Made by a program: the position numbers and the translations under genes
Part shown: positions 32,181-43,277 of the stretch, one piece after another
Numbering within the stretch: position 1 is the stretch's first letter
How the letters are laid out: every line of letters begins with the position of its first letter
Notes under the pieces: model-generated
The model's input: the letters and a program-made list of their open reading frames with translations, nothing else
Told to the model about the DNA's origin: nothing
Databases searched by the model: none
Source of the DNA: Brachionus koreanus
Lineage: Eukaryota > Rotifera > Eurotatoria > Ploima > Brachionidae
Direction of reading: 5' to 3'
DNA: 64,000 nucleotides
Assembly (NCBI GenBank): GCA_016987375.1
Contig: PJRA01000555.1
Span: 962,609 to 1,026,608 of the forward strand

Positions 32181-35179
32181 ATGATTCAAGAAAGCGAATT
32201 GTCAACGAATTTGAAACAAGCTAATAATTATTACAGAAAAGGTCAATTTCAAGATGCATTGGAAAAATATTTAAATATTGATAAAGAGGAAAAGTAAGAG
32301 TTTTGAATGAGATTTTTTTTTTATTAAATATTTTTGAAATTACAAAAAAATTCTTCAAAAAGTTCAGTTTTTCAGGAAGAACAAATACTGTTAATATAAT
32401 TCAGTCAATTTTATTAATAATATTTTTTATTTAATAATCAATCAATTATATTTTTACTAAGGCAAAAATGAACTAAAAAGAAAACATGTACTTCAGTGAT
32501 AATTACATATTTTTTATGATAATTAATTATTAAATAGAAAGTGTTAAATTTAAAATATTAATTGAATAAAAATTTTTTAATAATTAAAATTTAAAATAAT
32601 TATAAAGATATAAAAAAATACTATTGTCTAATTTTTTCCGTCACTTTTTATCAATCTTTTTAATCAATCAAATAAAAATCCGAAATTGAATCTTAACATT
32701 GGGGTAGTAACTTAGACTATATTACTAGTTAAAAGACATGTTAACCTTAATTATCATTCAGTCATTAGCTTATCAATTGATGCACAATATAACTATGAAT
32801 TGTACTTTCCTCGTATCTCTGAAGTTAGACGTTTTGAAAAGCTGACAAATAAATTTATCAAACAAGTCATATCTTTACTTAATTATATGCCTAACAACAC
32901 AAGGAAACAGGTTTGAAAAGGCATTCCATTCTTAGAAGTTCAGAGCGTTCAATTTATTTTATTTTATTTTATTAAATGTGAACAAAAGTTAAAAAAGACA
33001 ATCGTCTATCTGGTATATTGTTTACCAGTTAACTTTTTAAGTTAAGGATTTTCAAATTTTCTCTAACTTAAAAGATCTTATAAGATTCAAACCAGTTCTT
33101 GATTGACTTTCTTGTGAGTTTTAATTAACTGATCCTTATAAGATCTTAAAAGATCTTATAAATTAGAGAAAATTTAAGAAAAGTATAAGAATCTTAAATC
33201 CTTTGAAATCTTTCTAGGATCCTATACCGTCGTGGATTAAGAACTTGACATGTACTGCTTTAGATTTTTATTAGGATTTCGTTCCTGGGTTGTTTCTATT
33301 TTAGATCTGTAATAGACAGACCTCTACCTAAAAATTGAAAAAAAAGTTCGTCTCACGTTCGGCCTAATGGAACGTGACTGTAGCTTTTATCGTTATTTTA
33401 AGCACAATCAAGTCCTTATTTAAATTTAATTTTTAATTTATTTTTAAAATTTTAGAACAGAGTTGTTAAAAAATTTTAAGTCTTAAGTCAATTCAAGTGT
33501 TTTTAAAAAATCGATACAAATTATTAATTTAAAAAAAAAAAATTAATTTAATTAATAAAATTTTTCTTTTATTTAAAATAAAAAAATCAAATGAAAAAAA
33601 AACTAGTTTGACTTTTAAATTTATTTTTCAAGAATAAAATTCAAATTTAATTTTATAATTAAGAGAATAAAAAAAATTCAATTGAGTTCAAAAGACTCTT
33701 TTTTTCGTTATGTTAAATCGAGTTTTATTAATTACTATTTTTTAATTTTTTTTTCTAACTGTGCAAAAATTATTCTGTAAACAGTAAAATATTGTATAAA
33801 GCTGTCCAACTCAAATATAATCTCTGCAAAATCCGCAATTTATTGCATAATTTAATCAAATGTTATTATGGTATGCATTATACAGAAAATTGAAGGGTAT
33901 TTGCAATGGTTAGAATTTAGTTGTACAACTTTCTACAATATTGAACAATATTGTTATAAAAGTCCGTACTTTGACTTTAAATTTTGGACTTTTAAAAAAC
34001 TCTTTTAGAATGCCTTAAATAATTTATTTATTATTTTGAAATTTGAATTAAAGCATGGAAAAACTTTAAAACCATTTCTAATAGTTAAAAACTACTTTTA
34101 AATTTATTTATAGTTCAAGATTATCGGACAAGGACAAAGCATCTCTGTATTTTAATATTGGATTGACTTATATGCAACTTGAAGAGCCAAATGAAGCCAA
34201 AAAATATGTGGATAGTATAAAAAAAGAAGAGTTAATTGATGAAAAACGCGAACAATTAGCCTTGTTGTACGAATCGCTAGCAATACTGTTCAAAATCAAT
34301 TACAATGAGAAAGAAAAACTAAATGAAATTAATGAATGCTTTAAATTAGCTGCAGAATATCATTATGCCAATAAGAATGTAAAACAGAGTCTTAAAAACT
34401 ATTTGGAAGTTAGTCAATTACTTATTGATAACAAGAATCCCAGAGAAAGCATAATAATAGCTGATAAAGTGCTAGATGAAATTATTCACTTAGATGATAA
34501 AGAAAATGATTCAGCCCAAATTATTAACAATTTAGCTGTAGTGTATTATAATAATTATTTTTATAAACAAGGTTTTAAATTATTTAAAAAAAATATTAAA
34601 ATTGATGAATTAAAAGACGATAAATTTTATACAAAACATGTAATACGGTCAAATTATGTTGCTGCCTTGAATCAAATGAATAAAATTCCTGGACCACAAC
34701 ACTACGAATGGGTCAAGGAAGAATTTAATAGTCAAGTGAAAGCTTATTATTATTTTAATTTAGCATCAAACAAATATTATTGTGGTGAGTACGAATCAGC
34801 TAATGAATATTTTTTAAAAGCTTTGAATCGAATTCCTAATCCGGTTGACAAACCAAATTTAAAAACAAAATGCGATATTTTGGAGTTTATTTCAGAGTGT
34901 TATTTTAAACTAAAAGATTATCAAAATTCATATGAAAACCTTAAACAAGCACTAGAAATAGCCCATAGTTCAAAATCAAAAAAGCGCATCAATTCTAAAT
35001 TGGAAAATAATTTTGAATCTTTAGAACAACACGAAAAAAAAGCAGATAGAGAGGAATATATGGACATAAATATTTCTACTGTGAATGAAGTAACATCGAA
35101 AAAAGAAATTAATAATGGTGTTTTAAAATATTATCATCATATAAATAAAAAAAAATTATTGGTTTCATCTTGTGATTAG
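32181..35179 (+). CDS. TPR-repeat protein, copy B
   Basis: Exons 32181-32293 and 34114-35179 with a 1.82 kb GT-AG intron at the same position as in copy A; 392 residues. Most of the first 120 codons of exon 2 are nearly identical to A. A block at about 34545-34660 differs strongly (YYNNYFYKQGFKLFKKNI against YCCNNTNEQGLKLLEKNI), then identity returns through NQMNKIPGPQHYEWVKEEFN, then the 3' third diverges again. The C-terminus differs: B ends in a Lys/His-rich extension with KYYHHINKKKLLVSSCD. TPR hairpins are as in copy A. The role is unknown, presumably as a protein-interaction scaffold. Confidence 0.85.
33044..33200. repeat. inverted repeat in intron of TPR gene B
   Basis: Arms at about 33044-33085 and 33134-33197 share complementary sequence such as AAATTTTCTCTAA and TTATAAGATCTT in opposite orientation, with a loop of about 50 bases. 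Internal AGATCTTAAAAGATCT is itself palindromic. It is not in the intron of copy A at the same place, so it may be a small foldback or MITE insertion. Confidence 0.55.
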
Positions 35180-35849
35180 TGAAAGGAAACAGAGCTATAC
35201 GAAAACATGAAATGATAATTGATAAAATTTTTTTTATTCAAAGTAGACTTTATTTTCCAATTTACAAAAAAAAAACAATGTTTTTAGACTTTTAATTAAT
35301 AAAAATTAAAATTAGTGTTTATTTGTAATTGTTTATTTTTTAATCGAAAAAATAAAAAATTTTCTTTGCTTTGGAAATATTGAAGATTTCAAATTTTGTT
35401 TAATTTAAATTAAAGAATTTCACTATTTAATAATCTGAGTGAATAAATTTTTTGAAACCCGCTATAAATTTGTTCCTTTAACTTAATTCTTTTATCATAT
35501 GATGTTATTTACTTTAATAAAATGAATATTTTTTAATGGCTTTAATCTAGCTCAAAAATTGATTATTCTTTTTATTCTAGATTGTATCAATTTAGTAAAT
35601 CTCTCAGATTTAATTTGATATTTTCATCATAATTACAATAGTGAATATCATACTAAAAAGCAAACATGAAAATTTAAGACTTTATGAAATTCAAGCATAA
35701 ATTGAACAAAGTTTTTTCAATGCCATATAAAATTAAAATTAAGGATATATTTTTAGTTAATAGCAAACTTTTTTTAAAAAAAAAAGAAGACAATAATTAT
35801 GAAAAATATCTTTTATTAATCATTTAACATATTAATTTGATTGAATTTT
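35180..35849. other. spacer after TPR gene B
   Basis: No gene. It contains sequence shared with the two parts of the spacer after unit A (35590-35630 with 26930-26975; 35640-35710 with 30078-30160), brought together here. This shows about 3.1 kb of extra DNA in A or a loss in B. Confidence 0.5.
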
Positions 35850-36600
35850 TTCAATTTTGTTTTCAGTTTGATGTGATTAGGATTGAGTTCAAAGGAGTTT
35901 TGTACTTCAGGTTGTCTGTTGAATTAATCATATCGATTCTTAGGTATTTGTGAATTTTTTTGATACTTGTTTTTAATGGGAAATATTTGATGATTATTGA
36001 GATCCGATTTTGCATTTTTTGAATTTCAGATTTTATTTTCTGAAAATTACAAAACAATAGTCGAATAATGATCTTATGAGTGACATATAAAGAATTCTGT
36101 TAATTTTAAACTACGATCCCCCACTTAAAGATTTTAACTTTTCTGATTAGGTTGATTTTCGAAATTTGTTTTGAATTGATAACATTCAGATTTTCTTATA
36201 ATTGATTTTGGGGTCTAATTTTATGCCAACGAATGTCGGATTTGACTCAAGAGGAATTTGGGAGTTGCCAATCTTAATTTTCATTTCATTTGTTTTCTCA
36301 TAATTTTTCAGAAGCCCCGCTCTGGTGAATGTTGTATAGCAGTTTTTCTTTTCGATAATTTTAAATCCACATTTTTAACAGTACTCAAAATTTCTGTTTA
36401 CTGCATTTTGAAGAATCACTTGAATTTTTCTCTTACTAGCTTTGGATACCCAAATACATAGGTCATATGCAAAAAGAGCTATTTTAAGATCAGAAGGAAC
36501 AGATATCTTTAAAGAACAAAATGGTTGAGATTTCGCCACTAATTCTGACTCAAAAAGAACGATTTGTTTAAAAAGTTTTCATTCCCCCGGAGAAATATTG
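35850..36600 (-). mobile_element. LINE relic, decayed reverse transcriptase with altered FADD box
   Basis: Minus-strand fragments in several frames give the same family as the copy at 28.1-28.9 kb: LYMSLIRSLFDYCF, then QNRISIIIKYFPLKTSIKKI. Further upstream is IALFAYDLCIW, the RT catalytic box where the usual FADD reads FAYD. Then follows KASKRKIQVILQNAV. Stops and frame changes separate the parts, and the altered catalytic Asp confirms a dead copy. Confidence 0.75.
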
Positions 36601-36717
36601 GATGTGGATTGTATTCTTTCAATTTTTTATTATACCAAAGAATGATTAGTAAAAACAGTGAAACATAATATTTTGAAAATATATATTTGAATTTTTAGTT
36701 GTAAAAAAAATTAAAGA

Positions 36718-37289
36718 AAATTTTTTCCTCAATTTGGAAACATTTCTATTTTGAAATTAAGACATTATTTTGGATAAATAATTTTTTACCCATTAGTGTT
36801 TTTATTTTTATTAGCTGCCATTAAAACAATTTAGTAGATTAAAGACTTTTGAATGACGAACGAAGCGAATATGAGAGTATGAATGATTCAATGTTAAATA
36901 AGTGTTAAATAAAATAAAAGACTTTGGTCACCAACTGAGAAATGCATCTATTCAAATATTCCACCTTATTGACTATTCAAAATTAATTTGATTGTTTCAG
37001 TAAGCAAGTAAAAATTTTCATAATTCTTTGCTGCTTTATTCATGTCAAGAAAAAGCCAAGTTTTGTCAATCGGCTCACGCTATTTTTTTAATCTAATTTA
37101 TTGATCTTTTAATTTTGATAATGATTTGCTGCTGAGACCAGCTTTGGCTTTTTTTTTTCCTTTCTTCACTCCTCAATCATTTAAACGTCAATTTTATTTA
37201 ATTACATCTAAGAGAAAAACAACATTTGTTCAGCCTTTTCCATCAATAAATACTATCACTTTTTCTTTAGTTAATTCAATTATAAAAAA
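36718..37289 (+). promoter_or_regulatory. conserved upstream block of bHLH copy C
   Basis: Near-identical to the block before copy B over its whole length, with the CAACTG E-box at 36932-36937 and the same CTTTAG close to the start codon. Confidence 0.6.
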
Positions 37290-37724
37290 ATGTTTTATCC
37301 AACAAATAACTGCTATCTTAATTCGAATGAGGTATATTCAAATCCACAGTGGTATTCACACGAGCCTTACATAGACCATAAGAGATACAAGAAAAATAAC
37401 AAAATTAAAAGCGAAATGGATGTCTTTTCTGGCACAGATTATGATGGTGTGAGTGACACAAAGTGTACAGATGATATTTACATAGCTTCACTGTATCGGG
37501 CCTATCATTCTGGGGTATTATCCAAAAACAGATACAAAAGACTTGTAGCTAATGAGAGAGAAAGAAGACGAATGCATGGCTTAAATGCAGCATTCGAAAA
37601 TTTGAGATCAGTTTTGCCAACTCTTGGCTCCAATAAACACTTTTCAAAGTATGAAACACTTCAAATGGCCAAAAGTTACATAGAAACTCTTAGAGAAATT
37701 CTTATCAATGAGAAAAATTTTTAA
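37290..37724 (+). CDS. atonal-family bHLH transcription factor, copy C
   Basis: Intronless, 144 residues. Relative to A and B it has Asn13, His30, Ser47 and Ile63, and a change in the second helix (SYIETLREI for SYIATLREI). The basic region is unchanged, so DNA-binding preference should be the same. A Glu in helix 2 could alter dimer choice (inference). Similarity to unit B continues past the stop to about 38400 in patches, but the next gene is a GT92 enzyme rather than a TPR gene, so unit C is partial or its TPR gene was lost. Confidence 0.92.
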   Translation: MFYPTNNCYLNSNEVYSNPQWYSHEPYIDHKRYKKNNKIKSEMDVFSGTDYDGVSDTKCTDDIYIASLYRAYHSGVLSKNRYKRLVANERERRRMHGLNAAFENLRSVLPTLGSNKHFSKYETLQMAKSYIETLREILINEKNF

Positions 37725-38532
37725 TTTTTTTTTTCATAAATTTTATCAATTTATTTTCTTGGTTTTTTTTTTGAATAAATTTTTGCGTTTCTTGAATTTA
37801 TATTTTTTTTTAAAATTCAATTTTATTTTTTTTCTTGATTTTTAACAAAAATATTTAATTTCGAATTTAATTAGCCTAGTTAATTTATCATATAAAAATA
37901 AATTAAACTTAACTTAAATTTTTAATATTATCTAAAGTCAAGTATTAATATTTTATTTAAAGTTGAAGCTAGTTAAATCAGAATTATTTTCCATTATTTA
38001 GAAAACATACCTCGATTAGAATTAAAATTTTCAGAGTAAATAAAAATTGCTCCTTTAACAAATTTCTATTGTTTCATATTTCTTGGTTTATTGTTACTGA
38101 ATTTGAAAATTTGTAAACTTAAATATTAACTAAAGAATTTTATTTTAACTTATAAACGAGTGTTAATAATGAAAAAAATGAACTTTTTGCAGTAACCCTA
38201 TTATTTTATCATTAGTGATAAAACTTATCAAATCACCTAAGATAAATTTTAAAATTACTTAAGATTAAAACTTTATTAATTTTTTTTCTTTGATTATTTT
38301 TTAATTAAATTTCCCGTTTTTCTATTTTTTTCTTAACTTTAGAATTGAGTAAAAGATATAATACTACATAAACATAAAAATTGCAATCTAATCTTAGATA
38401 ATGACCCTAAAAAATTCCTCAATAAATTTTTTTTTTTAAATTTTATTTTTCATTCTTCTAGGTTGCTTGTTATGCTTCAAAAATTTAGATGAAAATTTAT
38501 CTTTTACAATTAAATTTTATTTTAATTTATAA

Positions 38533-40116
38533 ATGATGGTAAAAAATCGAAAAAAAAAAATTCTACTTATCACACTATTTTTGTTTTTATTGATATTTAT
38601 CCAAACTACTAGACATAATTTTAATGGTAAATTAGAGAAAAAAAAAATTTTCATCCCGAATTTAAGAGAGAATATTTTTGATTCCAACAAGTTTATTGTT
38701 AATGGATATGTGACACAATATTCGAGTGTATTGAGCTACACTAAAGACAAATATGAAATCGAGACAATGAATTTCATCGAGTTTTTCAAAGTAAGAAGTC
38801 TGAGATGCTTGGTTTGGTCTGACAATATTGTCTATTTATTACCAATTATTGACACTCTAGCTGTGTACTTGATGCAAACTAAGTACAACATAGATTACTT
38901 GTTCAAATTAAAGTGTAGTTTGGAAAAAATAAATTTGAATTTGAACAATACTTTAGTTTCATTGATCGATGTGAGAAATTTCAATGACATATTCAACCAT
39001 TTAGAGTTTGTACAGTTTCAAAGACCAGTTTTGTTTGATGCTAATGTGAAAAAGAAAAAATCTTTTGTTAATTGTGTTCACACGGTCAATAATATAGACC
39101 AAGAAAAAGAGAAAAATATGCTTAATTGGATCCAATATCAGAAAAAAATTGGCTATGACAAATTGGTCATGTATTTTATGAATGTTTCGGTCAATTTCAG
39201 CCACTTTTTGAACAAAAAATTTTCTAACTTTGTTCAAATAATTGATCATCAAACATCGGAAAGTGAAGTTTGTGGATGGCATAGAAAAATGATTGCTTCT
39301 AGACCAAACAATATGTTTGTACAGACTCTAATGGACCATTGTCTACGGTCAATTAAAGTTAACTTTGAAATGAAGGACCAGTATATTAAAAATTCTCATG
39401 AACGTCTTTGCTCAAACGACTGTCTAATGAAATCAAAATATGAATATGAATATTTGACTAATTATGATTTTGATGAGTTTATTTTTCCCCGAGTGCATAA
39501 TACCAAAATATTGACAGAATTGTCACCTAAACAAAATTGTAGCAATGAGACAATTACAAATAGAGTAAATATGTATGAGTATGTGAAGCGATTGGAGTCC
39601 ATTTATGGAAATAATATAGCTAGTTTTTTGTTTGAAAATGTGAATATGTTGACAGAGAGTTATTTGCTAAAAAATCAGCTAACAAGTACAAATAAATTTG
39701 AGAATTTAAGATATAAAGTAGATAATCTTAGTATTGAACTGACAGTCAATAGTTACAAGGACAAGCATTTTTTGGACACTTATAGAAAAAATTTTGATTA
39801 TTTTGAATGCATGAATTCAACTATTGCAACTAATAATCGCTTACAGTCTAAATGGAACAATTATTTTGGTCTTTTGGTAAATAACAGATATGGAAAGTCA
39901 ATTTACAATACCAATCTAACTTTGTCTTATAATCAGCATTATTCCTACTATGTTAAATGGAATTCGTTTAAAGTTTCAGTATCGCTTTACAATGGATTTG
40001 TTAGTCACTTTAGAGATAGTGAACTTGATTTGAAAAAGCGCTATTCTGTTCAAAATTTAATAATTGATTCAGAGTATTACGAATTTTTGTATAAAAATTA
40101 TAATTTTTTTAGCTAA
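38533..40116 (+). CDS. glycosyltransferase family 92 (DUF23) type II membrane protein
   Basis: Intronless, 527 residues. A short Lys-rich cytoplasmic tail is followed by a signal anchor (ILLITLFLFLLIFIQ, about residues 10-24), the layout of Golgi glycosyltransferases. The GT92 core is visible: a central CVHTVNN start of the Rossmann-like part, NWIQYQKKIGYDKLVMYFMN, VQIIDHQ, then CLMKSKYEYEYLTNYDFDEF followed by IFPR. This last segment, with D312-F-D314-E, is the family's metal/nucleotide-sugar motif (usually DIDE, followed by P). GT92 includes beta-1,4-galactosyltransferases acting on N-glycan core fucose in nematodes, but the family also has other members, so donor and acceptor are not assigned. 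An in-frame second ATG follows the first directly. Confidence 0.85.
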   Translation: MMVKNRKKKILLITLFLFLLIFIQTTRHNFNGKLEKKKIFIPNLRENIFDSNKFIVNGYVTQYSSVLSYTKDKYEIETMNFIEFFKVRSLRCLVWSDNIVYLLPIIDTLAVYLMQTKYNIDYLFKLKCSLEKINLNLNNTLVSLIDVRNFNDIFNHLEFVQFQRPVLFDANVKKKKSFVNCVHTVNNIDQEKEKNMLNWIQYQKKIGYDKLVMYFMNVSVNFSHFLNKKFSNFVQIIDHQTSESEVCGWHRKMIASRPNNMFVQTLMDHCLRSIKVNFEMKDQYIKNSHERLCSNDCLMKSKYEYEYLTNYDFDEFIFPRVHNTKILTELSPKQNCSNETITNRVNMYEYVKRLESIYGNNIASFLFENVNMLTESYLLKNQLTSTNKFENLRYKVDNLSIELTVNSYKDKHFLDTYRKNFDYFECMNSTIATNNRLQSKWNNYFGLLVNNRYGKSIYNTNLTLSYNQHYSYYVKWNSFKVSVSLYNGFVSHFRDSELDLKKRYSVQNLIIDSEYYEFLYKNYNFFS

Positions 40117-40119
40117 TAA

Positions 40120-41828
40120 AATTTTTTTTTTAATTGTCATTTTTATTTATAAAAAAAACTGAACTTATTGTAATACCATAAATTAATCAAAAATTCTTCT
40201 TTTATTTATTAATTTAAAAAAAAATGATAAAATTTATTTAAAAATTTTACTTTTTTTTTAATTTTATTTTATTTTATAATTTTTTTTTTTTACATCATCC
40301 TCGCGGTGTTTACTGAATAAATAATAATAATAATAACTTAAAATAATATTGTAACATAGTGCAACATTCTTAGCTGCAGCTTTTTTCTAATAATTAGGTT
40401 TCTCTTGCAAAGACAAAATAAAAATTAAAACATCATTTATTTATTATTTTAATTGATTATTGAATTGATTTATTAAAAAAAAAATGCTAAGTTCATTTTA
40501 GATAAAAATCATATTTAAAGTCTGCTAATGATGTGCAAAATTTATACATATATTTCAAATATGATTGTTGCATCATGATGCAATTACACAAGTTGCTTTT
40601 GATCTTTGAAAAAAAATTTTTAAAACTTTTAAAATTATGTTGTGTTCTATTTTAATAAATTTTAAATGTTTTTTATTATTTTTAATTTCAATTTATCATT
40701 TAATTATTCAACAACAAGGTCATTGTCACTAGAGAAAAACATAGATAAAAACATTTTTATCTTCTATCTTATTTGAAACAAAATACATAGCATTTTTTCT
40801 TTCCGACAGGATTAAAATTGAACCAATATTTTAAAATTTCATTACATTTTGAGGTTTAAACGTTTTATTGATTAAAAATTATTGATTTGAGAAATAAATC
40901 TAATTAAATTATGTGTTAATTATTTAAAATTTAAATTAGCTTTACCCTTCATAAGAACTTGAAAAACATTTTATAAAAACAATATTCTTTTCTTCAAAAC
41001 TAATATTAAGTGGCTGAAAGGAAGAACTAAGTCTCCATTCTAACCAGCCAAGGCTTTAACCTAAACCATTTTTTTTAATAAATAAATAATTTAAAAATAA
41101 AAAATGATTTCGACACAATCTTAATCATTATAAAAGAGCTAAATTTATTTAGCAAAAATTTTTTATGATGTGGCTAAAAATGTTTCACATAATTAATTAA
41201 TTGTGAACAACGCAATTAATTCATTGAATTTTATTTTAGAATTATATAAAAAAAATTTTTAGAAACTAAAATAAATAAGCCATTGTAGATTATGGAACAC
41301 AAAACAAAAATTTAAATTTGAAAAAAATTTTTCCTTAAAATTGAAGAAGAAAATTTTTTTAAATTTTAAATTTTTGTTTCTATTTTTCGCCCTAATATTC
41401 ACAGTGCAAATAAATTCATCATAAAAAAAATTACTTGTTTTAATTTTAGTAGATTATTGAAAAATATAAATGGCACAATTGTTAACATTCACCGTGGTTA
41501 GAGAATTATGTCTGTGAATAACTTTACATATATTTTTTTTTTAATTGTATTAAATGATTAAATGAATAAGAAAAATAAAAGGATCTTAAGTCGAATCTAT
41601 TTTAATGGTATTTTGGGTTAATTTACAGTATCTCTTTTGTGTTTTGATACCTATTTTTGTCAGATAGGATTTATTTAAAGTAATTAGTAAATTTTTTTCA
41701 AATACTTTTATTCATAAATTTTTAAAATGCCAGAAAAAATTTTCATTCAAAAAATTACCCAATATTTTTTTGCAAAAACGTAAATTTTTTTCCTTATTCA
41801 CTCCTTGTGGAACATTATCATGTCATTA
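40120..41828. other. non-coding stretch with repeat tails
   Basis: No gene. A (TAA)n run follows CCTCGCGGTG at about 40297-40335, and a copy of the GGAAGAACTAAG repeat family is at 41010-41095 (compare 15226-15310). Otherwise low-complexity AT. Confidence 0.5.
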
Positions 41829-42225
41829 CTTTTGATTTCCACTCAAGTCGATCGTTTGCCTTTACCCTGTCATTGTCAGTTATTTAATTCGCCATGTCAT
41901 TTCCATTTCGAAGAGCTCTTTCGTCATTGTTGACCTCTATGTTATTGCTGTTCTCCTACCTAACGTCGCCCTTAGGGTATCCATTGAAGAGTCTTTTTTG
42001 GTATTCCTTTTTCTTTCATTCTAAGTACATGTCCAAACCATCGCAATCTTTTGTTCTTAATGGCTCTGAATTTGTTCTTTTGTATAGTTCAGCATTCGAC
42101 AGGGTCTCAGGCCAGTGTATCCCCAGAATCCTACGGAGGATTTACTACAGAGTTGTACAGTTTGAGTTTTGTTTCCTTGCTGGTCCGAGTCTAGCAAAGG
42201 TACACTTTGCTTTAGCAAGAAAATA
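41829..42225 (-). mobile_element. LINE relic, ORF2 C-terminal region
   Basis: On the minus strand the sequence reads RWFGHVLRMKEKGIPKKTLQ and then WIP before a stop, the standard C-terminal RWFGHV-x-R motif of many LINE ORF2 proteins. The end, AKDRLEWKSK-like, matches the fragment at 9.37-9.52 kb. Frame changes and stops show it is inactive. GC content is higher than the surroundings, suggesting a fairly recent insertion. The plus-strand frame over the same bases is a shadow. Confidence 0.8.
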
Positions 42226-43204
42226 AAAACGTAAATTTATATGACGTAAATAAACTCTAAAAGTTGATTAATTGCAATTTAATTAATTTTTAATATATTC
42301 TAATAATAAAAAAGGCTATATTCTTGAGCATATTTTTTTTTGCTAGTCTAAAAAATAAAATCTTCTTGTTGCTTTAATCCACACTAAAGCCCAAATTCTT
42401 CCTTAAACAAATAAAAAGTTGTTTATTCTCAACAAAAAAATTGCTTCAAACAAAAATTAATAACACATTGTTGGCCATTTTTTTATTCAATAAAGTCTCT
42501 TTTTTTTTGGTTTTTAAAGCAGATTTTAAATAGCTAAATGAATAGAATATTAAGATTGTAATGTTTAGTTTTCAGCTTGCTAAACATGGTTTTTAAATTA
42601 AACAAAACGCTGGCGGATAAATTTGTTTGCTCAAAGTTTTATCTATTTGATTTAATCGATTTATTAATTTTATCATAAATTATAAGTCTTATTCTAATAA
42701 AAAAACTGAACAATAAAAAATGAATAGGATGATGTTCTATGCAGAAATGAATCACTGTTCTCGATAGAATAAGAGAACAAATTAGAGCTAAATGTGGCGC
42801 ATCAATCAATCATACAAATCCTCAAGGTAGTTCAAGTCAAACTAAATTTTATTAAAATGTTCACTTAAATTGTTGTTGATTCAAAGGGCGTCCAAACTGA
42901 ATGCAAATTTTAATGCACAATTAAATATGTATCTATGGTCGCTCTCATTTATTTTGGCGCTAAATGACATATATTTATCTTTATTTTTATTTCTTTCTCT
43001 CTTGTTCACTCACTCACACAAACACACACATACACACTCTTTTCTTTCTCATTTTTCTCGCACATACTTCAATTTTTATGTTTCATTATAAAAATAATAA
43101 ATTAAAATTTTTTTATTTTTCCAATTCATTGTTGATTTAGTCGAGAAATTTCCAAGATAATTTAATTTAATTCACTAATTACGTTTGTTGAGTGTGATTT
43201 GAAA
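42226..43204. other. intergenic before the J-protein cluster
   Basis: No convincing gene. A (CA)n/(TC)-rich stretch lies near 42990-43045. The open frame at 42870-43091 covers this low-complexity tract and has no recognisable domain. Confidence 0.5.
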
Positions 43205-43240
43205 GAAAATTCCCGAACAGTGCTTTAGCGGGATATAAAA
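43205..43240 (+). promoter_or_regulatory. heat-shock element and TATA box of the first J-protein gene
   Basis: A perfect three-unit heat-shock element, GAAAATTCCCGAA (43205-43217; nGAAnnTTCnnGAAn), lies 16 bases upstream of TATAAAA (43234-43240). The start codon follows at 43278, leaving a short 5' leader. HSF trimers bind exactly this arrangement, so the gene is probably heat- or stress-induced. No similar element was found before the two other J-protein genes. Confidence 0.75.
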
Positions 43241-43277
43241 ATTAAAAATAAATTCAATTAAATTTAGATTTGGAAAG

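Noticed and set aside
36258..36461. 67-codon plus-strand frame
   Set aside because: Opposite strand of the LINE relic carrying the FAYD box.
41894..42226. 110-codon plus-strand frame with hydrophobic start
   Set aside because: It is the opposite strand of a LINE ORF2 fragment that carries the recognisable RWFGHV motif.
42870..43091. 73-codon frame over a CA/TC-rich tract
   Set aside because: Low-complexity His/Thr and Leu/Ser content explained by the microsatellite.
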